Shown here one piece after another: positions 6,679 through 14,211 of a DNA stretch of 26,140 nucleotides. The notes under the pieces were generated by a model, which worked only from the letters and a program-made list of their open reading frames with translations, had not been told where the DNA came from and did not search any database. The number at the start of each line of letters is the position of its first letter. The first letter of the stretch is position 1. The DNA is from an uncultured Bacilli bacterium. GTDB taxonomy: Bacteria; Bacillota_I; Bacilli_A; RF39; UBA660. The stretch covers positions 1 to 26,140 of the forward strand of contig CANRGQ010000011.1 of NCBI GenBank assembly GCA_947630195.1, in the 5' to 3' direction. A program made the position numbers and the translations under genes.

Positions 6679-8778
6679 TTAAGTACTTAGATTAACTTCT
6701 AAAACTAAGTCATCAGTAACTTGAGTTCCTGGCGAAATATTTTGGGTAGTTACATAACCATAACCACTAGGACTCACCTTTATGCCTAAAATATTTGCAT
6801 AAGTTTTAACTTCATTTAAACTCCAACCTGTTAAGTCTTCCATAACGTAATCATGATTATTACTTACTAAGAAGACTTTACTACCCTCAAGAACTTTTTC
6901 GTTTTTTAATGGATATTGATTAATAATATATTTACCAGTACCTAAAGTATAAACTTTAATGCCATCACCTGCTAAAGCATCTTTAGTGGTACTTACTTCT
7001 TCACTAATATAGTTATTTAAAGTAATAACTTTACTATCTTGAATAGGGTCTTCATTTTCGATACCTAAATAAGAAACAATATCATCAACAACTTTGGTAA
7101 GTTCTTCCGCAATAGGTCTTGCAGAGGAAGCTCCAAATCTTTGGGCAGCTACATAAACAATATACTGAGGGTCTTCCTTAGGGAAAATACCCGCAAAAGA
7201 ACGAACATAATCATAATAACCATCTGAATATCCTCCCGTTTTAGAGGCTATTTGAGCAGTTCCGGTTTTACCTAGCATCGTCGTTTTCGTTGGTTGCCAT
7301 ACTTTAGAAGAACTCATCCCTTCATAAACAACTTTATACATTAAGTCTTTCATATAATCCATAGTTTCTTTACTATAGACTTTTTCAACTTCCGTTCTTT
7401 CCCCCTTATATATGGTTTTTCCACTCGCATCTACAATTTTATCAACTATATATGGTTTTAAAGTAGTTCCATCATTAGTAAGTGCAGATAAAGCCTCCAG
7501 CATTTGAATTGGGGTTACACTAATACCTTGACCAAATCCGGCATTAGCAAGTTCCGTTTCATAATGGAAGTTAACAACTCCTTCGGCTTCTGAAGAAAGT
7601 TCTATTCCGGTTTTTTTACCAAAACCTAATTTTTTATAATAATCCGTTAATTTGTCTACCCCAAGTCTTCTTGCAATAATCGTGGCCGCAACATTGGATG
7701 AATAAGTATAACCTGTATCAAAGGAAATATCGCCCCAACCTTGACCTTTATTGTGGTCTTTAATAACGGCATCAGCAACCTTTATTTGACCTGAATGATA
7801 TAACTCACTACCATTATAAATTCCTTCTTCTATTGCCGAAGCAAATGAAAATGTTTTCATGGTACTTCCGGGTTCATAAGTATAACTTACTAAAGGATTC
7901 ATATAAATAGTTAATCCTTCTCTATCATTGGGATCAAAATTAGGGACCGTACTACTAGCCACAATGGCTCCGGTTTTCGCATCCATAACGGTAAATATTA
8001 ACCAATCCATCGTATAATTTTTCGCTAAATTAGAAGTTAAGGTTTCGGCAAACATTTGAATATCACTATCAAGCGTTAAATAAATATCATCGCCATTAAC
8101 AGCCTCTTCCGTAATAACATCGGCACTTGGAAGGGTATATCCATAGGCATCTGTTTGATAAGTTTTATAACCATCAGTACCACTTAATTCTTTATTATAA
8201 TAAGATTCTAGTCCTAATTCGCCAATTATTTTCCCATCTTCTTCACCCGTAGGCTTTTTGGCATAACCTATAACATAAGAGGCGAATTGTCCTTTACTAT
8301 AAGTTCTTTTTTGACTTTGAATAAAATCAATTCCCGGTAAATTATAGGATTCTATTTTGCTTTTTAAAAGTTCCGTAATATTATTTCCTTTAGTTCCAAA
8401 TTCCACTTGGTATTTATCTTTTTTATTAAGTCTTTCCAAGGCTTCATTATAATCAATACCTAAAGTTTCATTAAGCATTTTAGCGGTAGCTTCTTTATCC
8501 ACCACATAATCTTTTTCTCTTTTCGGATCTAAATAAGCAATTATTTTATAGGAATTAACAACACTTGCTAAAGCTTCTCCCTCTTTATCATAGATAGTTC
8601 CTCTTTTCGCATAAATAGTTTCGGTTTTAGTATTCCTGTTACTCGCTAAATTATGTAAATTAATGCCATCTACTTCACTACTTAAAGAAACATAAGTTAA
8701 TTTTAAAATTATGGCAATAAAAAGAAAAGCCACAATAAAAATCAAAAATTTTGGTATTCTTACTGTAACTTTTCGCAT
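6679..8778 (-). CDS. Class B penicillin-binding protein (septal transpeptidase, SpoVD/PBP2B type) with PASTA domains
   Basis: A 699-residue membrane-anchored transpeptidase that cross-links septal peptidoglycan. An N-terminal membrane segment (about 10-32) leads to the PBP dimerisation domain. The transpeptidase domain has STMK with the active Ser (S305), SSN (360-362) and KTGT (504-507). Two PASTA-like repeats fill the C-terminus (about 578-699). The start ATG has a strong AGGAGG site 5 bases upstream. It is the last gene of mraZ-rsmH-ftsL-pbp, the usual place of ftsI, pbpB or spoVD. In a spore-former, PBP2B (vegetative division) and SpoVD (cortex) are close paralogs, so the exact role cannot be fixed from one copy; the operon position favours cell division. 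Confidence 0.92.
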   Translation of the reverse strand: MRKVTVRIPKFLIFIVAFLFIAIILKLTYVSLSSEVDGINLHNLASNRNTKTETIYAKRGTIYDKEGEALASVVNSYKIIAYLDPKREKDYVVDKEATAKMLNETLGIDYNEALERLNKKDKYQVEFGTKGNNITELLKSKIESYNLPGIDFIQSQKRTYSKGQFASYVIGYAKKPTGEEDGKIIGELGLESYYNKELSGTDGYKTYQTDAYGYTLPSADVITEEAVNGDDIYLTLDSDIQMFAETLTSNLAKNYTMDWLIFTVMDAKTGAIVASSTVPNFDPNDREGLTIYMNPLVSYTYEPGSTMKTFSFASAIEEGIYNGSELYHSGQIKVADAVIKDHNKGQGWGDISFDTGYTYSSNVAATIIARRLGVDKLTDYYKKLGFGKKTGIELSSEAEGVVNFHYETELANAGFGQGISVTPIQMLEALSALTNDGTTLKPYIVDKIVDASGKTIYKGERTEVEKVYSKETMDYMKDLMYKVVYEGMSSSKVWQPTKTTMLGKTGTAQIASKTGGYSDGYYDYVRSFAGIFPKEDPQYIVYVAAQRFGASSARPIAEELTKVVDDIVSYLGIENEDPIQDSKVITLNNYISEEVSTTKDALAGDGIKVYTLGTGKYIINQYPLKNEKVLEGSKVFLVSNNHDYVMEDLTGWSLNEVKTYANILGIKVSPSGYGYVTTQNISPGTQVTDDLVLEVNLST

Positions 8779-8787
8779 AAAACCCTC

Positions 8788-9084
8788 CTACTTATTAACT
8801 TTAACTATGTTATCACTATTATACGACAAACCATACATCGCTGCAACCTTTTGGATGTTTTCCATACTGACAAGTTCATCAATTTGCATTTCTAAACTTT
8901 CATTAGTGCTCTCTTGTTTTTCAATTTTACTTTTTAACTTTTCGGTTTCAATGTTGGTTTGACTAAGTAAGGCCTTAGAGAATACATTAGCCGTGGGAAT
9001 GGAAAGAACTAAAAAGACAAGGATAAAGTACATAAATTTTTCTCCTTTTAATAATTTTAATCTTTTTCCTTTTCTTCTTGGCAT
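8788..9084 (-). CDS. ftsL: FtsL-like septum protein
   Basis: A 98-residue bitopic protein: a basic cytoplasmic N-terminus (MPRRKGKRLKLLKG), one membrane segment (about 17-35) and an extracytoplasmic coiled coil (about 40-75). Size, layout and position between rsmH and the PBP gene define FtsL, which links the septal synthase to the divisome; sequence conservation in this family is always low. The longer frame starts with TTG at 9105 inside rsmH. I chose ATG 9084, which has AAAGGA about 9 bases upstream (within the end of rsmH) and lies 4 bases after the rsmH stop. Confidence 0.8.
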   Translation of the reverse strand: MPRRKGKRLKLLKGEKFMYFILVFLVLSIPTANVFSKALLSQTNIETEKLKSKIEKQESTNESLEMQIDELVSMENIQKVAAMYGLSYNSDNIVKVNK

Positions 9085-9088
9085 TTTA

Positions 9089-10015
9089 TCATATCCTTTC
9101 GGCAATTCTTAATTTCGCACTATGGCTTCGTTCATTTTCTTTTAATTCTTTATCACTTGGTGTGATAACTTTTTTATTAATAATTTTTAATATTGGTTTG
9201 TATTCATCAGGTACCTCGGGTAGTCCTTTAAAAACTTCGGGTACTTCACTATATTTCTTAAAAGTATTTTTGACAATTCTATCTTCTAAGGAATGAAAAC
9301 TGATAACACTTATTCTTCCACCCTTTTTAAGCCTTTCTATGGCTTTAGGTAGAACTTTTTCTAATACTTCTAATTCATTATTTACGGCAATTCTTAACGC
9401 TTGAAATATTTTTCTTTCGGGATGCGTTTTATAAAAGTAATTAGCGCCCACACTAGATTTTATTACTTCCACGAGTTCAAGAGTGGTTACTATTTCTTTC
9501 TTGCTTCTTGCATTAATAATTCCTTTACTAATTACTTTCGCCATTTTTTCTTCCCCATATTGGAAAAATATTTGGGTAAGTTTTTCATATGGCTCAATAT
9601 TTACAATGTCTTTGGCTGTTATTTTACTCTTAGTATTCATTCGCATATCTAAAGGAGCATCTTTCATAAAAGAAAAACCTCTTTTTTCATCATCAATTTG
9701 GGGTGATGAAAATCCTAAGTCAAAGATAATGCCATCAATTTCTTTAATGTCCAGTTTATTTAGCTCTTCATCTAAATTAACAAAGTTGCTTTCAATAATT
9801 TTAAAGTTAGAACTAATACTTTTTAAGACTTCGTATGAATATTTAATGGCTTCTTCATCTTGATCAAAAGCAATAAGTAATCCATCTTTATTTAGGCTTT
9901 CTAAGATTTTTTTACTCATTCCCGCATACCCTAAAGTAGCATCGACATAAATACCATTTGGTCTTATGTTTAAGGAAGCAATTATTTCCTCAAGCATAAC
10001 ACTATAATGTTTCAT
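9089..10015 (-). CDS. rsmH: 16S rRNA m4C1402 methyltransferase RsmH (MraW)
   Basis: A 308-residue SAM-dependent enzyme that methylates N4 of C1402 in 16S rRNA. It has the SAM motif DATLGYAGMS (25-34), the family block GFSFMKDAPLDMRM, the HPERKIFQALRIAVNNEL segment and the ISFHSLEDRIVK motif. The SAM loop usually ends GGHS or GAGHS, but here a Met replaces the conserved His. ATG 10015 lies 14 bases inside mraZ and has GAGG 6 bases before it; the TTG at 10027 lacks support. It is the second gene of the mra operon. Confidence 0.93.
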   Translation of the reverse strand: MKHYSVMLEEIIASLNIRPNGIYVDATLGYAGMSKKILESLNKDGLLIAFDQDEEAIKYSYEVLKSISSNFKIIESNFVNLDEELNKLDIKEIDGIIFDLGFSSPQIDDEKRGFSFMKDAPLDMRMNTKSKITAKDIVNIEPYEKLTQIFFQYGEEKMAKVISKGIINARSKKEIVTTLELVEVIKSSVGANYFYKTHPERKIFQALRIAVNNELEVLEKVLPKAIERLKKGGRISVISFHSLEDRIVKNTFKKYSEVPEVFKGLPEVPDEYKPILKIINKKVITPSDKELKENERSHSAKLRIAERI

Positions 10016-10439
10016 TAGAAACCTCAAATAAGTTTTCCGCTATATCTTCTAACTTCGATGCATTTTCTTTCATATAGTTGTTATAAGAGTCCTCATCCCA
10101 TATTTCAATGCGGTCATTTACGCCGATTATAACACAATCTTTCGTTAAACCGGCGTAGCTAACCAACGGGGAGGTAATATTGATTCGACCCATTTTGTCG
10201 AATTCACATACAGAGGCACCGGCAAAAAAGCTTCTCATAAATGTACGGGCATCTTTTTTAGTGAAAGGTAAGGTGTTTAATTTACTTACTACTTTTTCCC
10301 AATCTTCAGTGGTATATAAATATAAACAGTTTTCTAAACCACGTGTTACTACAATCTTGGTAATATCACTTCGAAATTTTCCGGGAAGAACGATTCTTCC
10401 TTTGTCATCAATACTGTGATGATATTCGCCCATGAACAT
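10002..10439 (-). CDS. mraZ: Transcriptional regulator MraZ
   Basis: A 145-residue protein with two SpoVT/AbrB-like DxxxR half domains: the N-terminal MFMGEYHHSIDDKGRIVLPG is textbook MraZ, and CEFDKMGRINI is the second DxxxR repeat. MraZ forms a ring that binds repeats in its own promoter and regulates the division and cell-wall cluster. The four-repeat operator is directly upstream (10449-10483). The start has GGGTGAT 6 bases upstream. The gene overlaps rsmH by 14 bases. Confidence 0.95.
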   Translation of the reverse strand: MFMGEYHHSIDDKGRIVLPGKFRSDITKIVVTRGLENCLYLYTTEDWEKVVSKLNTLPFTKKDARTFMRSFFAGASVCEFDKMGRINITSPLVSYAGLTKDCVIIGVNDRIEIWDEDSYNNYMKENASKLEDIAENLFEVSNETL

Positions 10440-10448
10440 TTATATCAC

Positions 10449-10483
10449 CCACTTTCTGCCACAGTCATCCACTGTCTACCACT
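10449..10483 (-). promoter_or_regulatory. MraZ operator: four GTGG repeats at exact 10-base spacing
   Basis: On the minus strand, GTGG cores preceded by A or T recur four times at exactly 10-base intervals (plus strand CCACT or CCACA at 10449, 10459, 10469, 10479). This is the MraZ box arrangement known from several bacteria. It lies between the -10 and the mraZ start, so it would overlap the transcript start and support autoregulation. Confidence 0.85.
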
Positions 10484-10512
10484 ATTTTACTATATAGGAC
10501 TTTAAAAGTAAA
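10484..10512 (-). promoter_or_regulatory. mra operon promoter
   Basis: Minus strand TTTACT (10507-10512), 17 bases, TAAAAT (10484-10489), directly abutting the MraZ repeats. Moderate match to consensus. Confidence 0.5.
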
Positions 10513-10535
10513 TGAATTTTCCCCTACTTTTAATT

Positions 10536-11987
10536 TTATTTCGTTAAATTGACGTGATTTGACATATGTTTACATAAGGTTAAATAACTTATATAACCTA
10601 AAGAAATTAAACTTAGAAAAAAGGTTAAGAAATAGATTGCAATGTTATCTAAGGTTTGGGGATTAACTAATTCTTCTTGTAAATTTTTATTATTAACTTC
10701 TTCATTTTTAACATTTTCTTTTACTTCTTCTGCTTTTACTTTTTCAGGAGTTTCTTCTTTCTTTAATTCATATTTAGGAGTACTATTTTTAACTTCTTCT
10801 TTAATTGGATTATTAATTTCTAAATTAACATCATCTCTTAAGTTAACAAGAATTGGAATATTGTAATCTCCTTCTTTATTTTTTAAATAATATTCACCAA
10901 AAGGAAGTAAAACTTCTTTTATATCTTTATTAACGACATAATACAACTCATCATTACTTTTAAGATAAATATAGTAAGTATTGTCATCTAAGATATTTAA
11001 ATTAACTTTTTGACCTTTTAAATATCTTTTAACATTTAAAATATACTCTTCTTCATTATCTACATAAAAAGATAAGTCTTTAAAATCTTCTAAATAAGGA
11101 TTAAATCCCCCACTTAAAACATAAAATTCTTGAGATTTTACATAATCTAATCGTTCGGGATCAACACTTAATTTATAATCACCATTTAAATATAAACCAT
11201 AACTATGATATAAATTTTTAACATCACCCATTTTACCATTAACTCCAATTATCTCTTCGGTAACTTTAAAAGGTGTTCCATATATTTCATAAGAAATAGT
11301 TCCTATTTTACGAGAAGGACCTTGACTACTATAAATAAAATATTCATTTCCTTTATAATATCTACTTATTAAGGGAATATAATTAGAAGCAACTTCAAAA
11401 GTATATTCTCCCACCATATCATTATAAATAGTTATTCCATTATTATTTTTTTGAATATTCAAACTAGTTTGGTGAACAGTCATCTCTAAATCATTATAAA
11501 AGTTAAAATCACTGGTAGTCCAAATTTCCTTTCTAATAGGATTTTTAAAAAATTCTTCTTCTTGATAATGCTTATCAATAATATTTTGCAAATTAGTATA
11601 AATTTCTTCCTCATTTGATACTTCTTCACCTTCGGCATCACACATCGAAACCTCTAAATTATAATATTTCTTCCAAATATACATTTGGGTATTATAATAA
11701 TTTTCAATAGTTTTATCCCTATTATAACCATAATAGATAATGGTAGCTAAATCATTTTCTTCTGAAAAAGAGGAAGCAGTATAGGTATAATCACTAAAAG
11801 AGGCATCTTGATAATCTTTCTTAAAAAGAACCTTATGCTCTTTATTTTTAGCAAAATACTTCTTTAATTCTTTTACTTCACCATTTACTTTAAAATAATA
11901 CCCTGTATTCTTATAATCAATACTGGTAGCATAAGTACTACTTATAAAACAAAAAGTTACTACTAAAAATAACCATAATTTTTTCAT
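10536..11987 (-). CDS. Wall-anchored surface protein with thioester-domain-like N-terminus
   Basis: A 483-residue exported protein: signal peptide (1-20, MKKLWLFLVVTFCFISSTYA), an N-terminal domain, a beta-rich middle, a Lys/Glu-rich spacer (about 395-438), and the sorting signal NPQTLDN (442-448) followed by a membrane segment and a short basic tail. The motif IENYYNTQMYIWKKYY (Q101) matches the Gln side of Gram-positive thioester domains (TQxAIW). The partner Cys, expected in a YC motif about 40-50 residues earlier, is not present; the matching region reads KVLFKKDY. So the fold may persist without the reactive bond (inference). The upstream TTG or other starts in the 511-codon frame lie in a terminator-like hairpin; ATG 11987 gives the signal peptide. 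It lies downstream of the RnfC/D-like genes. Confidence 0.7.
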   Translation of the reverse strand: MKKLWLFLVVTFCFISSTYATSIDYKNTGYYFKVNGEVKELKKYFAKNKEHKVLFKKDYQDASFSDYTYTASSFSEENDLATIIYYGYNRDKTIENYYNTQMYIWKKYYNLEVSMCDAEGEEVSNEEEIYTNLQNIIDKHYQEEEFFKNPIRKEIWTTSDFNFYNDLEMTVHQTSLNIQKNNNGITIYNDMVGEYTFEVASNYIPLISRYYKGNEYFIYSSQGPSRKIGTISYEIYGTPFKVTEEIIGVNGKMGDVKNLYHSYGLYLNGDYKLSVDPERLDYVKSQEFYVLSGGFNPYLEDFKDLSFYVDNEEEYILNVKRYLKGQKVNLNILDDNTYYIYLKSNDELYYVVNKDIKEVLLPFGEYYLKNKEGDYNIPILVNLRDDVNLEINNPIKEEVKNSTPKYELKKEETPEKVKAEEVKENVKNEEVNNKNLQEELVNPQTLDNIAIYFLTFFLSLISLGYISYLTLCKHMSNHVNLTK

Positions 11988-12005
11988 CAAAACATTTTCC
12001 TTTCC

Positions 12006-12053
12006 ATAAAAAAGACACAAAGAAACCTTATTCCTATTTTTCCTTTGTGTCTT
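12006..12053 (-). terminator. Intrinsic terminator or leader attenuator before the thioester-like gene
   Basis: A perfect 11-base stem (12012-12022 with 12043-12053) followed on the minus strand by TTTTTT and then the ribosome site of the gene at 11987. It can end transcripts of the Rnf-like pair. A promoter at 12062-12090 would also place it at the very 5' end of the downstream mRNA. Confidence 0.65.
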
Positions 12054-12061
12054 GGTTATGT

Positions 12062-12090
12062 ATCTTAACAAAACATTTTTATTTTGACAA
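12062..12090 (-). promoter_or_regulatory. Candidate promoter of the thioester-like surface gene
   Basis: Minus strand TTGTCA (12085-12090), 17 bases, TAAGAT (12062-12067); predicted start near 12055, two bases before the hairpin. Confidence 0.45.
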
Positions 12091-12105
12091 GGGGGTTATT
12101 TTGTC

Positions 12106-12954
12106 TTATTTTGGCGACTTTTGTCGAATTTTGACGTTTATCAGTAAAGATACTGCAAATGTAGCTAAATAGATGCTAATTATCTTACCGGTAATGAATA
12201 TTAGGATGAATGTTAATAAACCAATTAAAATAGCATAAAGAATTTGCAAAATTCTTTTACCAGGACTAAACATGGGTAAAGTGGAGATGAAGATACTTCC
12301 AAATATTACTTCACTATTTATTATAAAATTATTATCTTTAGTGATTAAAAAATAAATAAAAGTTAAAATTAGATAAGTTAGATTAATAAATAAAGGAATA
12401 TCCTTTTTATAATAAAAATTAAATGTATAATAAGAAAATACTAGTAAACTTAAAATTATACTTGTAGAAGATATGCCTCCGACACTTCTACCCATAAGAA
12501 TATCCAGACTAGAAAAACTAAAAGTATATTTAGCTTCCATCGGATTTAAAAAACTTAAACCATTAAATAAGTAATTAACTAATATTAAAATTAAATACAT
12601 AAAACAAACATTATTGAATTTAAAATGTTTAGACAAAAATAAAGTAAGTAGGTAGGTAATAAGTAAAGTAATAGAATAGACAATTAAGTTAATATTATAA
12701 GGCATAATTAAAGATACTAAAATTAAATAGACCAAGTTATAATCTATTTTCACCTTTTTATAAATAAATAAATCCACTACCACTTTAATAATGAGACTTA
12801 TTAAGGTTAAATATAAAGGTTTAAATACCATATAACCACTTATTAAACCTTTCATATAAATTAAATAACCATTTTTATATAAGCCATAAATTAAAAAAGG
12901 GATTAAAAGAATTATATTTAATTTAACTAAATTTTTAACATTACTTTTTTTCAT
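12106..12954 (-). CDS. RnfD/NqrB-like membrane protein
   Basis: A 282-residue, very hydrophobic protein with about nine membrane segments. The GRSVGGISSTSIILSLLVFS block matches the G-x-iGETSalaiLiG loop of the NqrB/RnfD family, and the late SPGKRILQILYAI segment also fits. The covalent flavin site of RnfD (SGAT type) is not visible. Its ATG overlaps the stop of the RnfC-like gene by one base (TAATG), so the two are co-translated. RnfD works with RnfC in ion-coupled electron transfer from NADH and ferredoxin (family knowledge); RnfG, E, A and B are not in this window. Could be a reduced or repurposed Rnf module. Confidence 0.6.
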   Translation of the reverse strand: MKKSNVKNLVKLNIILLIPFLIYGLYKNGYLIYMKGLISGYMVFKPLYLTLISLIIKVVVDLFIYKKVKIDYNLVYLILVSLIMPYNINLIVYSITLLITYLLTLFLSKHFKFNNVCFMYLILILVNYLFNGLSFLNPMEAKYTFSFSSLDILMGRSVGGISSTSIILSLLVFSYYTFNFYYKKDIPLFINLTYLILTFIYFLITKDNNFIINSEVIFGSIFISTLPMFSPGKRILQILYAILIGLLTFILIFITGKIISIYLATFAVSLLINVKIRQKSPK

Positions 12955-14066
12955 TAATCATCCTTTATTCTTTCTTTTAAATTAATATTTGCGGGACATA
13001 TATAATTACATAGTCCACAGTTAAGGCATCTTTTACTTCGTAAATTATCTTTAAAACATTTTAAAACATTAATGTTTTGCGGACATATTTTATTACAAGC
13101 ACCACAGTTAATGCACTCTTCTTCTACGTCTTCCTTTCTTTTAAAAACAATTGAGGAAGTATCTTTCGTAATTATTAAATCCTCACTATTTACCTTTTCT
13201 CCTTGTAAATAACCATTATAATAAATATTATATTCACAAGGCTTTATTTTTAGAAATTCTTCCTCTATTTCTTTTAGGGATACTCCTAGTTTCGTATCAA
13301 TGATTAAAGATTTTTTTAAAGCATCCCCACTTACCGTAATATACTTATGATCTAAAAATTTACCCTCAATTAAACTTTCCATCATATCTATTTCCGTTGT
13401 TTTTAAAACTAAAGTATCATCTACCTTTAAATTTAAATAAGAAGATACATTTTCATCCATACTCATTAAATATTTATCGGGAAGTAAAACCAGTTTTAAA
13501 TTAGGATAAGTACCTATTATAGACCGCACCTTTTTAATACTTTTGGCATTCGTATTTTTAATAGCAATATAAGCTACTTCTAAATTTAGAAGACTTCTTA
13601 ATAAATCTAACATTTTTAATATTTCTTTATAATTATTATAAAGAATCATAAATTCATTCATTTCATAAATTTCTTCATCAAAACAAGTAACAACTAAATC
13701 TTTAAAACTACCCTTTAGTTTATTACTTAAATTAGAAAGAAAGTTATCCTCTAAAAGTTTTTGTAATTCTAATAAATCTTTTATCTTAACTTTTCTTAAT
13801 CTTTTTAGGTTATGTTCTTTATAATCATTATGAATTTTATATACTTTAGTTAACTTATTATTATAAAGTTTTTCATCAATGCCTTCTAAATAACCAGAAA
13901 TACTAATGATATTATCTTTTAGATAAGTATCTTTAAAAAATTTGGTATCTTCTTTTATTGCATAATCAAGAGTAGGTACATAAACAAAGGTTGGATTTAA
14001 AAAAGAAGTTACATTACTAACTATTAAAACTTCCGGATTTTCTTCTAATTTAATGAGTGTTCTCAT
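12954..14066 (-). CDS. RnfC-like iron-sulfur protein
   Basis: A 370-residue soluble or peripheral protein. The C-terminus has two 4Fe-4S motifs: CINCGACNKICP and CLNCGLCNYICP, spaced as in RnfC. The upstream part (ISGDALKKSLIIDTKLGVSL and YNGYLQGEKV) resembles the SLBB/soluble region of RnfC. The Gly-rich NADH/FMN-binding stretch of canonical RnfC (GGAGFPT type) is not visible, and the protein is shorter than usual (RnfC is generally above 430 residues). So it may accept electrons from a partner other than NADH (inference). First gene of the pair with the RnfD-like protein; AGG sits 7 bases before ATG. Confidence 0.65.
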   Translation of the reverse strand: MRTLIKLEENPEVLIVSNVTSFLNPTFVYVPTLDYAIKEDTKFFKDTYLKDNIISISGYLEGIDEKLYNNKLTKVYKIHNDYKEHNLKRLRKVKIKDLLELQKLLEDNFLSNLSNKLKGSFKDLVVTCFDEEIYEMNEFMILYNNYKEILKMLDLLRSLLNLEVAYIAIKNTNAKSIKKVRSIIGTYPNLKLVLLPDKYLMSMDENVSSYLNLKVDDTLVLKTTEIDMMESLIEGKFLDHKYITVSGDALKKSLIIDTKLGVSLKEIEEEFLKIKPCEYNIYYNGYLQGEKVNSEDLIITKDTSSIVFKRKEDVEEECINCGACNKICPQNINVLKCFKDNLRSKRCLNCGLCNYICPANINLKERIKDD

Positions 14067-14088
14067 AATACCTACAACCTTTTCCTTT

Positions 14089-14117
14089 ATTTTAACAAAA
14101 TAGTTCTTTGATGTAAA
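14089..14117 (-). promoter_or_regulatory. Promoter of the Rnf-like pair
   Basis: Minus strand TTTACA (14112-14117), 17 bases, TAAAAT (14089-14094), 23 bases upstream of the ATG at 14066. Confidence 0.5.
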
Positions 14118-14147
14118 TAAAAGGCTTAAAATTATTTGGATTTTATA

Positions 14148-14176
14148 TTGTTAAACTCTAAAATATTTTGTATAAT
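14148..14176 (+). promoter_or_regulatory. Promoter of the PilB/ComGA-like ATPase gene
   Basis: TTGTTA (14148-14153), 17 bases, TATAAT (14171-14176). Divergent from the Rnf-like promoter, 30 bases apart. Confidence 0.65.
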
Positions 14177-14211
14177 TAGTATGAATAGAAAAGGGTAAGC
14201 GGTGATGAGTC

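Noticed and set aside
9089..9105. Recoding of TGA as Trp
   Set aside because: TGA ends rsmH and the spoIIAA-like gene at the expected places, and Trp is encoded by TGG in the proteins checked.
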